From the NCBI GenBank assembly GCA_014116815.1, contig JACGYV010000013.1, positions 1 through 55,477 on the forward strand: a stretch of 55,477 nt of DNA, written 5' to 3'. The notes below the pieces were generated by a model. That model was not told the DNA's origin. It did no database searches and saw only the letters and a program-made list of their open reading frames with translations. This document shows positions 35,069 through 43,559 of the stretch, piece by piece. Made by a program: the position numbers and the translations under genes. This DNA is from Holosporaceae bacterium 'Namur' (GTDB lineage: Bacteria > Pseudomonadota > Alphaproteobacteria > Rickettsiales > Midichloriaceae). The number at the start of each line of letters is the position of its first letter. Position 1 is the first letter of the stretch.

Positions 35069-36346
35069 ATGCCTTTATATTTAATATATGCGTTGCTTGG
35101 GATTTCAATAGGCATGTCTATAACTATAGTCGTGCTTTTAGTCAAGCATCAAACTTCATGTAATCTGATCAAAGAACTTAAGTTTAGTCTTACAAGATTA
35201 TCGGAAATAATTGAAGTTAATTCCAAGCAGGCCAGGGAAGATAGCTTCCGGCATTTAACTCATACTAATAATTCCATTAGAGACAGCTTGCAAAGTATGG
35301 GGCAAATGCAAAAAGATCAATTGGAATTGTTCAGTAAGCAAATTTCCGACCTTACCAAGCTTAACGAAATTAAATTTGATAATATCAGAAAAGATTTATC
35401 GGAAAGTTTACATAAACTTCAAACCGACAATAGCTTGAAACTGGAAAAAATGCGTGAAACTGTGGAAGAGAAGCTTCATAACACTTTAGAAACCAGATTG
35501 AGCGAATCATTCAAAATGGTTAGTGAAAGGTTGGAAGTGGTGCATAAAGGTTTAGGAGAAATGCAGACTCTGGCAAGCGGTGTGGGTGATTTAAAGAAAG
35601 TTTTAACTAATATAAAAGTGCGCGGTATTTGGGGAGAAGTTCAGCTTGATTCCCTGATCACACAAATGCTTACTCATGAACAATATGAAAAAAATGTATT
35701 AGTGATTCCTGAGAAAAGTAATAGAGTTGAGTTCGCAGTTAAATTGCCCGGAAAAGAGCTTGAGAAAACGGTATGGCTGCCGATTGACTCTAAATTCCCT
35801 ATTGAGGATTTTCATAGGCTACTTGAAGCTCAGGAGAAAGGAAATTTAGAGGAAGTAGAGCAATATTCGAAATTGCTTGAAAGCAGTATAAAATCTTGTG
35901 CTAAACTGATATCCGAAAAATATATTCAGCCGCCGCACACTACTGATTTCGCCATCATGTTTTTGCCTGTGGAAACCCTTTATGCCGAGGCGATCAGAAG
36001 AACCGGTTTGATTGAATATCTACAAAGAGAGTATAGAATAATTATTACCAGCCCGACTACTTTAAGCGCAATTTTAAATAGTTTACAGATGGGCTTCAAA
36101 ACTCTGGTAATTGAAAAACGTTCAAGTGAAGTTTGGAAAGTTTTAAGTGCGGTTAAAAATGAATTTTATAAGTTTTCCGATATACTTAACAAAACTAAGC
36201 TGAAATTAGACCAGGCAAGTAAAGTGATAGGGGATGCCGAGGTCAGAACCAGATCAATTCAGCGCAAACTTAAAAATGTAGAAAGCTTATCGGAGAATGA
36301 TAACTCAGGTGAGCTTCAAGACCTGGTAGAACCGCCGATAATATAG
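35069..36346 (+). CDS. rmuC: RmuC-family DNA recombination protein
   Basis: RmuC limits inversion between short inverted repeats and is a predicted nuclease-like protein. The 425-residue product has an N-terminal membrane helix (about 4-26), a long coiled coil to about residue 165, and the RmuC core with VRGIWGEVQLDSLI, FAVKLPG, WLPIDSKFPIEDFHRL, TDFAIMFLPVETLYAEAI and IITSPTTLSAILNSL. These motifs are characteristic. It follows the DUF2125 gene by six bases. Confidence 0.94.
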   Translation: MPLYLIYALLGISIGMSITIVVLLVKHQTSCNLIKELKFSLTRLSEIIEVNSKQAREDSFRHLTHTNNSIRDSLQSMGQMQKDQLELFSKQISDLTKLNEIKFDNIRKDLSESLHKLQTDNSLKLEKMRETVEEKLHNTLETRLSESFKMVSERLEVVHKGLGEMQTLASGVGDLKKVLTNIKVRGIWGEVQLDSLITQMLTHEQYEKNVLVIPEKSNRVEFAVKLPGKELEKTVWLPIDSKFPIEDFHRLLEAQEKGNLEEVEQYSKLLESSIKSCAKLISEKYIQPPHTTDFAIMFLPVETLYAEAIRRTGLIEYLQREYRIIITSPTTLSAILNSLQMGFKTLVIEKRSSEVWKVLSAVKNEFYKFSDILNKTKLKLDQASKVIGDAEVRTRSIQRKLKNVESLSENDNSGELQDLVEPPII

Positions 36347-36561
36347 ATATCCTACTTAAACATATTGAATTAATAAATGAAGGATATTGATAACGGATTA
36401 CATTAGGCATTTTATTTATATTAGTTAATAAAGCTTTTGCTACGAATATTTCTGATTTTTAACCAAGAACCGCTCGAATTCAAGAAATAAGTTTAATAAC
36501 TTTATATTATATGTTAAAATTGCCAAATATTCTGTAATTTCATTTTGAGAAAGAGGTTGGT

Positions 36562-38022
36562 ATGAGAGAAGTTTTTTTTAATGCGGTAAAAAACGGTAAT
36601 TTAGAAAAACTGCATGATCTTCGTGTGCAAGCACCTGGACTTGTTAATAACTTGGATCAAGGGTATATGGAATACAGTACCCCTAATACAATTACAAAAG
36701 TACCTCGCACATTTGGAAGTCAAGGCTTCCTGCTCGCCGCCGAGTATGGGCAAGTAGCAGTAATGGGTTTGATTTTAGATCTAAATGCCAAGTGTATTAA
36801 TGCTATTGATGATATGGGGGATAGTGCGCTCTTTATTGCTGCTAAGCATGGTAAAATAGAAGTGATGATGTACCTTTTATCAATTGATCAAAATTTAATT
36901 GATTCGATTAATATGAAAGGAAAAAATATCTTTCTATATGCTGCCGAGCATGGTCGAATAGAAGTGATGAAATACATTTTAAACAAAAAACCAGAACTGA
37001 TTAACTCGGTTGATGAAAACAAAGAAAACGAATATTCGGACTATGAGAAGGGATTCCAGCCGCTTAATGCCTGGGCTTCACCTCGTGATATCAATATTGC
37101 CGCTTTACTTATGGCTTATGATATTAAAGGGTTTCTTCCTCCTGCTAAAGAACAAGGGCTCTGGCAGATGTTAGGAGGTAAGGAAAAATCCGCATCTTAT
37201 TTAAAAAGGCAGGAAATCTTGCCTGAATGGTTGAGCTTATTAGGGTTGCAAAATGAAGGTGATTTTTCTTTGCTAAGAGATGAGGTGACTAATTTTGGTA
37301 AGAATTTAATCTTTATAGGAGCTTTCAGTGATATGCGCTCATTAAATAAATATATGCCTAATGAAGTAGTTGAATATATTGTAAAAATAGCAGCAAATTC
37401 ATTAGCAAGTGAGTCACGGTACTCAAACTTATTTTCGGCAATATTAAAAGATAGTGAAGCTTTAGAGCAGTTAAAACAAAGGTGTGCAAGAGAAATACTA
37501 CAAGAAGTTTATCCTCACTTTATCGGAAATCATTCACCTGAGCTAAATTATATAGAAGAATTGCAGAAAGCGAGAAATTTAGATCATATTTTAAAAGCTT
37601 CTGAATTTATGGCGGATATTGTTATAAATAAATGTAGAAAACATAATAGTGGTTTTGATAAACTACCTGCTGCGGAAGAGATAAGTAGCTGGATAGCGCC
37701 TGTGCTCGGAGGTAAGTCGGAACAATTTGAAAATTATGTATCTCAAGAATTAAGAAGTGATCTTATGAATATAATGTATCAAGCGTTGGTAAAACATTAC
37801 GACGCAAGTAAGGAAGAAATTAAGGGCTCAATTATAAGCGGAGTTGATAAGGCTATAGATGAATGTACTACCACGGAGCCACAGTTTTCTCGTGAAATTA
37901 AAAATGCTAATAAAAGGGTAGCAGATAATGAAAACACTTCCGGTCGGGAAAGTCAGGCGTGTAAAATTAAAAAACAGGATGATAAGGATCGAGGAGATGA
38001 AAAAAGGGGTAGAACATTATAA
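36562..38022 (+). CDS. Ankyrin-repeat protein with a long helical C-terminus
   Basis: The 486-residue product has at least three ankyrin repeats in residues 50-150 (GFLLAAEYGQVAVMGLI, SALFIAAKHGKIEVMMYLL, NIFLYAAEHGRIEVMKYIL) and no signal peptide. Residues 200-430 are helical and unassigned. The last 40 residues are strongly charged and contain two basic clusters, KR and KIKK, about 20 apart, followed by EKRGRTL, which resembles a bipartite nuclear localisation signal. An AAAGAGG site precedes the ATG and a perfect hairpin follows the gene. An effector role is plausible for an endosymbiont but unproven. Confidence 0.85.
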   Translation: MREVFFNAVKNGNLEKLHDLRVQAPGLVNNLDQGYMEYSTPNTITKVPRTFGSQGFLLAAEYGQVAVMGLILDLNAKCINAIDDMGDSALFIAAKHGKIEVMMYLLSIDQNLIDSINMKGKNIFLYAAEHGRIEVMKYILNKKPELINSVDENKENEYSDYEKGFQPLNAWASPRDINIAALLMAYDIKGFLPPAKEQGLWQMLGGKEKSASYLKRQEILPEWLSLLGLQNEGDFSLLRDEVTNFGKNLIFIGAFSDMRSLNKYMPNEVVEYIVKIAANSLASESRYSNLFSAILKDSEALEQLKQRCAREILQEVYPHFIGNHSPELNYIEELQKARNLDHILKASEFMADIVINKCRKHNSGFDKLPAAEEISSWIAPVLGGKSEQFENYVSQELRSDLMNIMYQALVKHYDASKEEIKGSIISGVDKAIDECTTTEPQFSREIKNANKRVADNENTSGRESQACKIKKQDDKDRGDEKRGRTL

Positions 38023-38101
38023 TATATTATCAATATAAGTTTCATTACGTTTAATTCTTTTCTCGGCAAATGTGTAATACTTGGATTTAAAATAGGTTCT
38101 G

Positions 38102-38138
38102 AAGATTTAAGGTAAAATTTTACCTTAAATCTTTTTAT
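38102..38138 (+). terminator. Perfect 32-nt palindrome with a T tract
   Basis: Arms of 16 bases (38102-38117 and 38118-38133) are exactly complementary with no spacer, and TTTTT follows on the plus strand. It ends the ankyrin gene at 36562 and touches the end of dusB. Confidence 0.75.
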
Positions 38139-39106
38139 TCAAACCTGCCGAAGAACTCTTTAATCAGCTGAGTGACCCGGTTATGATCCGAAGAGCGGTT
38201 GATAGATGATCTGAATTCAGCCGAGCCGTGTAGATTTGAGCTATACCAGCTGATATGCTTTCTTGCCATCATCATCCCTGCTTGCGTTCCGTAATATAAC
38301 AATATCTCTTCATAATGTTCCAATAAGGTTTCAAGCTTAACGGCAATAGAAGGATCGGCAAGTTTTTCACCTGTTGATAAATAATGAGCTAATTGGTTTA
38401 TAAGCCACGGTTTCCCGTAGACACCGCGCCCGATCATTATACCGTCAGCTTTTGATTTTGCTAATGCCTGATCCGCATCCGCAAAAGTTTTTATATCCCC
38501 ATTGGTAATAACCGGAATACTGACGCTGTCTTTAACTTTCCTGATAAATTCCCAATCCGCCGAGCCGGAATAGAATTGACAACGGGTGCGCCCGTGAACA
38601 GTTATCATTTTTATTCCGACATCCTCTGCCATTTTTGCAAGTTTCGGAGCATTAAGGCTATTATCGTCCCAACCCATTCGCATTTTAAGAGTAACGGGAA
38701 CTTTCACCGCTCTAACCGTCGCCTCTAAGATTTTAAAAGCTTTATCCTCATCACGCATAAGAGCGGAACCGGAATAACTGTTAACTACCTTTTTAGCAGG
38801 GCAGCCGAAGTTAATATCAATAATTTTTGCTCCCATATCCTCATTTAACTTAGCAGCTTCAGCCATGATATCAGGTTCACAGCCGGCTAACTGTACGGAA
38901 GTTAAGCCTCCCTCCTGGTCAAGCTCACACTTTTGCATGGATTGACGGGTTTGCGCAATCATCGCACGACTTGCCACCATTTCGGTCACCAGTAAAGGGG
39001 CACCGAATTTCCTTACCATCTTACGGAAAGGTTTATCCGTAACTCCGGACATCGGTGCGAGAATCACAGGTGAGCTAACTTTATAATTTTCAATGCTAAA
39101 TGTCAT
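38135..39106 (-). CDS. dusB: tRNA-dihydrouridine synthase DusB
   Basis: DusB reduces specific uridines in the tRNA D-loop using FMN and NADPH. The 323-residue product has the motifs [51 protein letters not shown] with the catalytic Cys, and [13 protein letters not shown] for phosphate binding. Length and motifs fit the bacterial DusB/NifR3 group. It is divergent from the first porin gene. Confidence 0.95.
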   Translation of the reverse strand: MTFSIENYKVSSPVILAPMSGVTDKPFRKMVRKFGAPLLVTEMVASRAMIAQTRQSMQKCELDQEGGLTSVQLAGCEPDIMAEAAKLNEDMGAKIIDINFGCPAKKVVNSYSGSALMRDEDKAFKILEATVRAVKVPVTLKMRMGWDDNSLNAPKLAKMAEDVGIKMITVHGRTRCQFYSGSADWEFIRKVKDSVSIPVITNGDIKTFADADQALAKSKADGIMIGRGVYGKPWLINQLAHYLSTGEKLADPSIAVKLETLLEHYEEILLYYGTQAGMMMARKHISWYSSNLHGSAEFRSSINRSSDHNRVTQLIKEFFGRFE

Positions 39107-39254
39107 AAATGTAATGTTATTGAAAAGATGTTTGTGATATAATTGCTACTTATTATTTAAAAATAAATAAAAGTGCAGGTTTTAAGCTTGTAAATCATAT
39201 CGCGATTTATAATATCGCCCAAAATACAGCAAAACATATTGCGGAGCAAGTAAA

Positions 39255-40520
39255 ATGAATAAATTTATAACGGCAACTATTCTTGGATTATTTCCATTAA
39301 CGGCATTGGCAGGAGAGGATTTCGGTGGCTTGAGATTAAAGTTAAGCGGTAGCCTTGATACTCAGGTAGGGTATGTTCAGCAGAAAAAAGATTTTAGATA
39401 TACAATGCCTACAAGAGCTGACAGCGGTAAACGCAATTCTTCTGCAATCGTTAATGATACAAAAATTAAATTTGAAGTTGACGGAGATTATAACGGTTTA
39501 AAATACGGTGGGGCAATTAAGCTTTACGCGGATACCTCAAGAGCTAAAAACGGATCGAAAGATATTGCCGACAGCGTAATGACTTATATTGAATCGGATT
39601 TGGGTAGGCTTGAAGCGGGAAGTCACGGCGGTGCAACCGATAAAATGAAAGTTTCTGCGGTAAGCATTGTAAAAGCTACAGGTGGTGTTGACGGTGCTTA
39701 TAAATTTTGGATACATGAAAATACTTCTCAACGCGAAGCTAATCCCGATCCTGCCAAGCGGGAATTTGAAAGTTATGAAGATATTTTTGTTTCTGATCCG
39801 TATTTACCGGTCGGAACGGAAATCACTTCTAAAGCTAATAAAGTTTCTTATTATACTCCTTCATTCAACGGCTTTAAAGCCGGCATAAGCTATGCTCCGG
39901 ATTCCGAAGCGAAAGGTACGATTGCAAATGCAAGAATGCATACCAGGAAAAATGACAGAGGCCTAGGTTATACTAATATAGTGGAACTTGCACTTCAGTA
40001 TGAACAATCATTCGATGAGTTTGAGTTTAATACTTCTTTATTATATCAGCACGGGAAAGCAAAAAAATATATAGTTGAAGGCGTAGAAAAAGGTAGGAAA
40101 AAATTAAATGCTTGGGAAGTAGGAGCGCTTATTAAATACCAAGGCTTCTCCGTTGCAGGTTCTTATATCGATTGGGGTAAAACCGGGGCTACCACAGCTA
40201 AGGTTGCCGGGCAAAAATACGGTGCTTCGCTATGGAACGTGGGAGCGGCATATGAAACCGATAAATTCGGAGCTAGCGTAACTTATTATGAAAGTAAGCG
40301 AGGTGCAACCGTATCTTGGAACCGAGATGCCAGAGCATTCGTCGACAACCCTGCTTCCGAGTATAATAAGTTAAAAGTTCTGTCTTTAGGGGTGGAATAT
40401 AAGCTTGCTCAGGGACTTATGCCTTATGCTGAAGCAACCCACTTTAAGCATGACAGAGCGGGAACCGTTAAAGATAACAAAGGCCAGGTTTACTTAGCCG
40501 GTGTAAAGATATCTTTCTAA
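39255..40520 (+). CDS. Outer-membrane porin, first of a tandem pair
   Basis: The 421-residue product has a cleavable signal (ending FPLTALAG) and then many short amphipathic beta strands with the porin opening LRLKLSGSLDTQVGYVQQKK and a C-terminal strand ending VYLAGVKISF, with the terminal Phe that BAM recognises. It resembles gram-negative porins of the alphaproteobacterial group. The protein forms a general diffusion channel in the outer membrane. It is paralogous to the next gene, with the same length and the same opening strand. A weak hairpin follows. Confidence 0.88.
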   Translation: MNKFITATILGLFPLTALAGEDFGGLRLKLSGSLDTQVGYVQQKKDFRYTMPTRADSGKRNSSAIVNDTKIKFEVDGDYNGLKYGGAIKLYADTSRAKNGSKDIADSVMTYIESDLGRLEAGSHGGATDKMKVSAVSIVKATGGVDGAYKFWIHENTSQREANPDPAKREFESYEDIFVSDPYLPVGTEITSKANKVSYYTPSFNGFKAGISYAPDSEAKGTIANARMHTRKNDRGLGYTNIVELALQYEQSFDEFEFNTSLLYQHGKAKKYIVEGVEKGRKKLNAWEVGALIKYQGFSVAGSYIDWGKTGATTAKVAGQKYGASLWNVGAAYETDKFGASVTYYESKRGATVSWNRDARAFVDNPASEYNKLKVLSLGVEYKLAQGLMPYAEATHFKHDRAGTVKDNKGQVYLAGVKISF

Positions 40521-40546
40521 ATAAGACTTATTACTAATATGAAATG

Positions 40547-40575
40547 AAAGGCGGTACTCAAGTGTCGCCTTTTGT
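40547..40575 (+). terminator. Weak hairpin between the two porin genes
   Basis: AAAGGCG (40547-40553) and CGCCTTT (40566-40572) pair around a 12-base loop, with a short T run. It probably separates the two porin transcripts. Confidence 0.5.
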
Positions 40576-40748
40576 TATTGTATTAGGTGCTTTTTAGCAA
40601 AAACTTCTGTTGCCGAATCGCAACTTTTTCTTCTTAAAAAATAGAAATCAAAAAGTAATAGTTGAGAGCAAGCGCTAACTTATGCTTAATTAAAATCTAT
40701 AAACGAGCCAATCGGCTTTTTAATAATAAACCTAAAAAAGGGAAAACG

Positions 40749-42014
40749 ATGATTAAGAAAGTATTATTAACATCTGCACTTGTAGCAAGCTTCGCAGCTA
40801 CTGCTAATGCCGGTGATTCATCTGAGGTTTCTGGCCCGCAAGTAACACTCGGCGGTTCGCTTGATACTCAACTCGGATATGCTCAACAAAAGAAAGCTTT
40901 TAGACACAAAGACCCAAGTAATACAGCAACTTCTAAACTTAACAACCATTCGCTTGTTAATGATACAAAGATATCGATCAAGATTGACGGTGAATTTGAG
41001 TCAGGCCTGAAATACGGTGGTGCGATTAAGCTTAATGCCGATACTTCTAAAGCTAAAGAAGACTTCTTCGGTAAAGATGATACCAACAGTAAAGCTGAAC
41101 AAACTATGGCTTATGTTGAAGGCGCATTCGGTCGTATCGAAATGGGTAACTACCATGGTGCGAGCCACGCAATGCATGTTGGGGCTCCCGGAAGAGGATC
41201 TGAAGCAAGATATTGGATCAATCCGAATACCTCTTCAAAAGTTGTAGGAACTGCTACTGACCCGCAAACTACTCAAGATTCATTAGTAACAAACTTCCTA
41301 ACTGCTCCGAATTTACCGACAAATGAATTAGGTTTGGTTGGTAATAAAGGCCGTAATGCCGGTAAGGTTTCTTACTTCACACCAAGCTTTTCAGGAATCA
41401 TGATCGGTCTTTCTTATACTCCGGATGTTCAATCTTATGGAACCGTGGCTCAAGCTAGAGGAGTAACAACTTCTGTAACCAGCGGACAAGCATTTAAAAA
41501 TGTATTTGAAGCCGGTTTAAAATATGAATACATGTTTGACCAAGTTGCTGTAAAAGCTGGTGTTACCGGTCAAGCAGGTGATTCCAAGAAAGTTAATGAT
41601 GGAACAAACTTAAACAAAACTTATAGAAGTTTAAGAGCTTGGAATGCAGGCTTGAATTTAAACTTCATGGGTGTTACTCTTGGTGGTTCTTACGGTGACT
41701 GGGGTAAATCTACAGTGGCTAAGAACAGTTCCGTTAAAGGTACTAAGTATTGGACTTTAGGTGCAGGTTATGCATTTGGCCCAGCTGATGTGAGCTTAAC
41801 CTATGTTAATACACAAAAAGGTGTTGTAGCAAATGCTAAGAGAAACAAGTTGGAAATGCTTTCTTTAGAGCTTGGTTATACATTAGCTCCGGGTTTAATG
41901 CCTTATGCTGAAGTTACTTGCTTCAAAGCTAAAGACAACAGACCTAATGGTGCTTCTAATTATGCGAACAATAAAGGTACGGTATTCTTACTCGGATCTA
42001 AACTCCAGTTCTAA
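40749..42014 (+). CDS. Outer-membrane porin, second of a tandem pair
   Basis: I place the start at ATG 40749, where AAAGGGAAAACG precedes and a clean signal peptide begins (cleaved after ATANA); the longer frame starting at 40662 adds no signal. The 421-residue product repeats the architecture of its neighbour, opening with VTLGGSLDTQLGYAQQKK and ending with VFLLGSKLQF. The tandem arrangement points to a local duplication followed by divergence in the loops. A strong terminator follows. Host adaptation of the surface could explain keeping both, but that is inference. Confidence 0.9.
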   Translation: MIKKVLLTSALVASFAATANAGDSSEVSGPQVTLGGSLDTQLGYAQQKKAFRHKDPSNTATSKLNNHSLVNDTKISIKIDGEFESGLKYGGAIKLNADTSKAKEDFFGKDDTNSKAEQTMAYVEGAFGRIEMGNYHGASHAMHVGAPGRGSEARYWINPNTSSKVVGTATDPQTTQDSLVTNFLTAPNLPTNELGLVGNKGRNAGKVSYFTPSFSGIMIGLSYTPDVQSYGTVAQARGVTTSVTSGQAFKNVFEAGLKYEYMFDQVAVKAGVTGQAGDSKKVNDGTNLNKTYRSLRAWNAGLNLNFMGVTLGGSYGDWGKSTVAKNSSVKGTKYWTLGAGYAFGPADVSLTYVNTQKGVVANAKRNKLEMLSLELGYTLAPGLMPYAEVTCFKAKDNRPNGASNYANNKGTVFLLGSKLQF

Positions 42015-42042
42015 TACTTGTTGCTTAAAAAGCTTTAAGACT

Positions 42043-42075
42043 AAAAAAGCAGAGTGTAAAAGCTCTGCTTTTTTT
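42043..42075 (+). terminator. Strong terminator after the second porin
   Basis: A 12-bp stem (AAAAAAGCAGAG at 42043-42054 with its complement at 42063-42074), an 8-base loop and a T tract lie 29 bp after the stop. Confidence 0.9.
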
Positions 42076-42300
42076 ATTTCATAAAAACTTAGTTATTAAA
42101 ATATAAAAAATATTAAAAGTTGAAACGCCTATAAAATCTAACTTTTATTAAAATCAATTGAATTATTTTAATTTATATTATCTTGGTAGATTGAAAAGTA
42201 TCTAAAATTGCTGTTTAATTAATAAATAAGGGGTTAATTTGTTATAAAGGTAATTATTATAAATTATTCTCTTGTGAATTAACCTAAGAGGGAGGCACTT

Positions 42301-42600
42301 ATGGACTTAATAAGCAAAATTAACTATGCTAAAATGGTTGATGAGTTAAATCAAAAGATAAGCTCGGGAGAAGTTAAAGTTGAAAAACCTTTATATGAAA
42401 GCATAGGTACGGCAGCTACGGTTGGTGAAGTTGAAGTAAGCGGCAATGAGTTGGATTTTTCAGCATCGATCGCTAAGGGTGCTATGCTTCATGAGTTAAG
42501 CGGTAAAGTCATAAGCGGTGAAGTTCCGTATATTGATTTTGATTCAAGTGAAGCGATTGATGAGTTTGTTAGTAAAAACTCTGATTTTGAAGCGGCTTAA
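42301..42600 (+). CDS. Small acidic protein with an internal repeat
   Basis: No family recognised. The 99-residue product is acidic and has the motif AKMVDELNQKISSGEV (10-25) repeated 50 residues later as GAMLHELSGKVISGEV (60-75). Each is an amphipathic helix ending in SGEV, followed by a short strand. A faint likeness to the sigma-28-binding helix of FlgM anti-sigma factors (a Leu-rich helix ending in SGEY/K) is seen by eye. A GAGGGAGG site lies just before the ATG. It has its own terminator, so it is a stand-alone, probably well-expressed gene. Confidence 0.6.
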   Translation: MDLISKINYAKMVDELNQKISSGEVKVEKPLYESIGTAATVGEVEVSGNELDFSASIAKGAMLHELSGKVISGEVPYIDFDSSEAIDEFVSKNSDFEAA

Positions 42601-42642
42601 ATAGTATATTTTTGTATTTTAAAATAAATTAAAAATTTACTA

Positions 42643-42678
42643 AAAAGGTCTTAAGTAGGTAAGCTTAAGACCTTTTCT
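42643..42678 (+). terminator. Terminator after the 99-residue gene
   Basis: Perfect 13-bp arms (42643-42655 and 42664-42676) with an 8-base loop, ending in TTTT. Confidence 0.8.
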
Positions 42679-42756
42679 ATTGTAAGTCTAAATTATCGCT
42701 TGCATATCAGCAATAAAATACTAACATATAGATATTTAGTAGAATATTTATTGAAT

Positions 42757-43152
42757 ATGCAACATATAAAAGAACGGCCGCTATCCCCGCATTTAGGGAT
42801 ATATAAGCCCCAAATAAGTTCAGTTTTATCCATCTTTCATCGCGTCTCAGGTGTGGCTTTGTTTATCGGTTTAATCGTCGTCATCTGGTGGATTATCTAT
42901 TTGCCGTATATGCAGGATCCGGAAAGTTGTATTATATGGAAGTTTTTTACTCATCCTATAGGTAAAACATTCTTAATGCTCTGGAGCTATTCGCTTTTTT
43001 TTCATACCTGTACAGGTATTAGGCACCTATTTTGGGATTTCGGTATGGGTTTTTCGGTAGAGGCTATGAATAAAAGCGGTTGGCTGGCAGTCATAATTTC
43101 CTTAATTCTAGCTGTAGTTTCATGGATAATAGCTTTAAGAATGGGAGTATGA
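42757..43152 (+). CDS. sdhC: Succinate dehydrogenase cytochrome b556 subunit SdhC
   Basis: SdhC anchors the succinate dehydrogenase complex and helps bind heme and ubiquinone. I choose the ATG at 42757, giving 131 residues; the longer frame from 42700 adds an unrelated extension. Motifs are RPLSPHLGIYKPQISSVLSI, FHRVSGVAL with the quinone-site Ser/Arg, and HTCTGIRHLFWD with the heme His. Three membrane helices are visible. It precedes sdhD and sdhA. Confidence 0.94.
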   Translation: MQHIKERPLSPHLGIYKPQISSVLSIFHRVSGVALFIGLIVVIWWIIYLPYMQDPESCIIWKFFTHPIGKTFLMLWSYSLFFHTCTGIRHLFWDFGMGFSVEAMNKSGWLAVIISLILAVVSWIIALRMGV

Positions 43153-43154
43153 AT

Positions 43155-43547
43155 ATGGATTATAATTCACCGTTAAGTAAAGCTAAAGGTTTAGGTTCCG
43201 CAAGAAACGGAACTGCGCATATGATTAATCAAAGGTTTACCGCAATTGCTCTGGTTCCTCTTTGTATATGGTTTGTAATCTCCGTAATATTAGTTTTAAG
43301 AAGCCCTAAAGAGATGATACCTCAATATATCATTTCGCCGATAAATATGACTTTTATAATTTTATTTATATGTGTTTCCATTTATCACGGTATGATCGGG
43401 ATGAGGATGATAATAGAAGATTATGTGCATCGCAAGTATATAAAAATCTGGTCGCTTATAATATTGTATTTTGTTTCAATAGTGACTTTAACATGCGGGA
43501 TTATTTCATTATTCAGCATGCATATCGTGTTTAGAATCGTCGGGTGA
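43155..43547 (+). CDS. sdhD: Succinate dehydrogenase membrane anchor SdhD
   Basis: The second anchor subunit. I choose ATG 43155 because GGGAG lies seven bases ahead; an in-frame ATG at 43149 overlaps the sdhC stop but is too close to the same site. The 130-residue protein has SPLSKAKGLGSARNGTAH at the N-terminus and SIYHGMIGMRMIIEDYVH, with the heme His, in the second helix. It links sdhC and sdhA in one operon. Confidence 0.9.
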   Translation: MDYNSPLSKAKGLGSARNGTAHMINQRFTAIALVPLCIWFVISVILVLRSPKEMIPQYIISPINMTFIILFICVSIYHGMIGMRMIIEDYVHRKYIKIWSLIILYFVSIVTLTCGIISLFSMHIVFRIVG

Positions 43548-43559
43548 GAGTAAAGAAAA

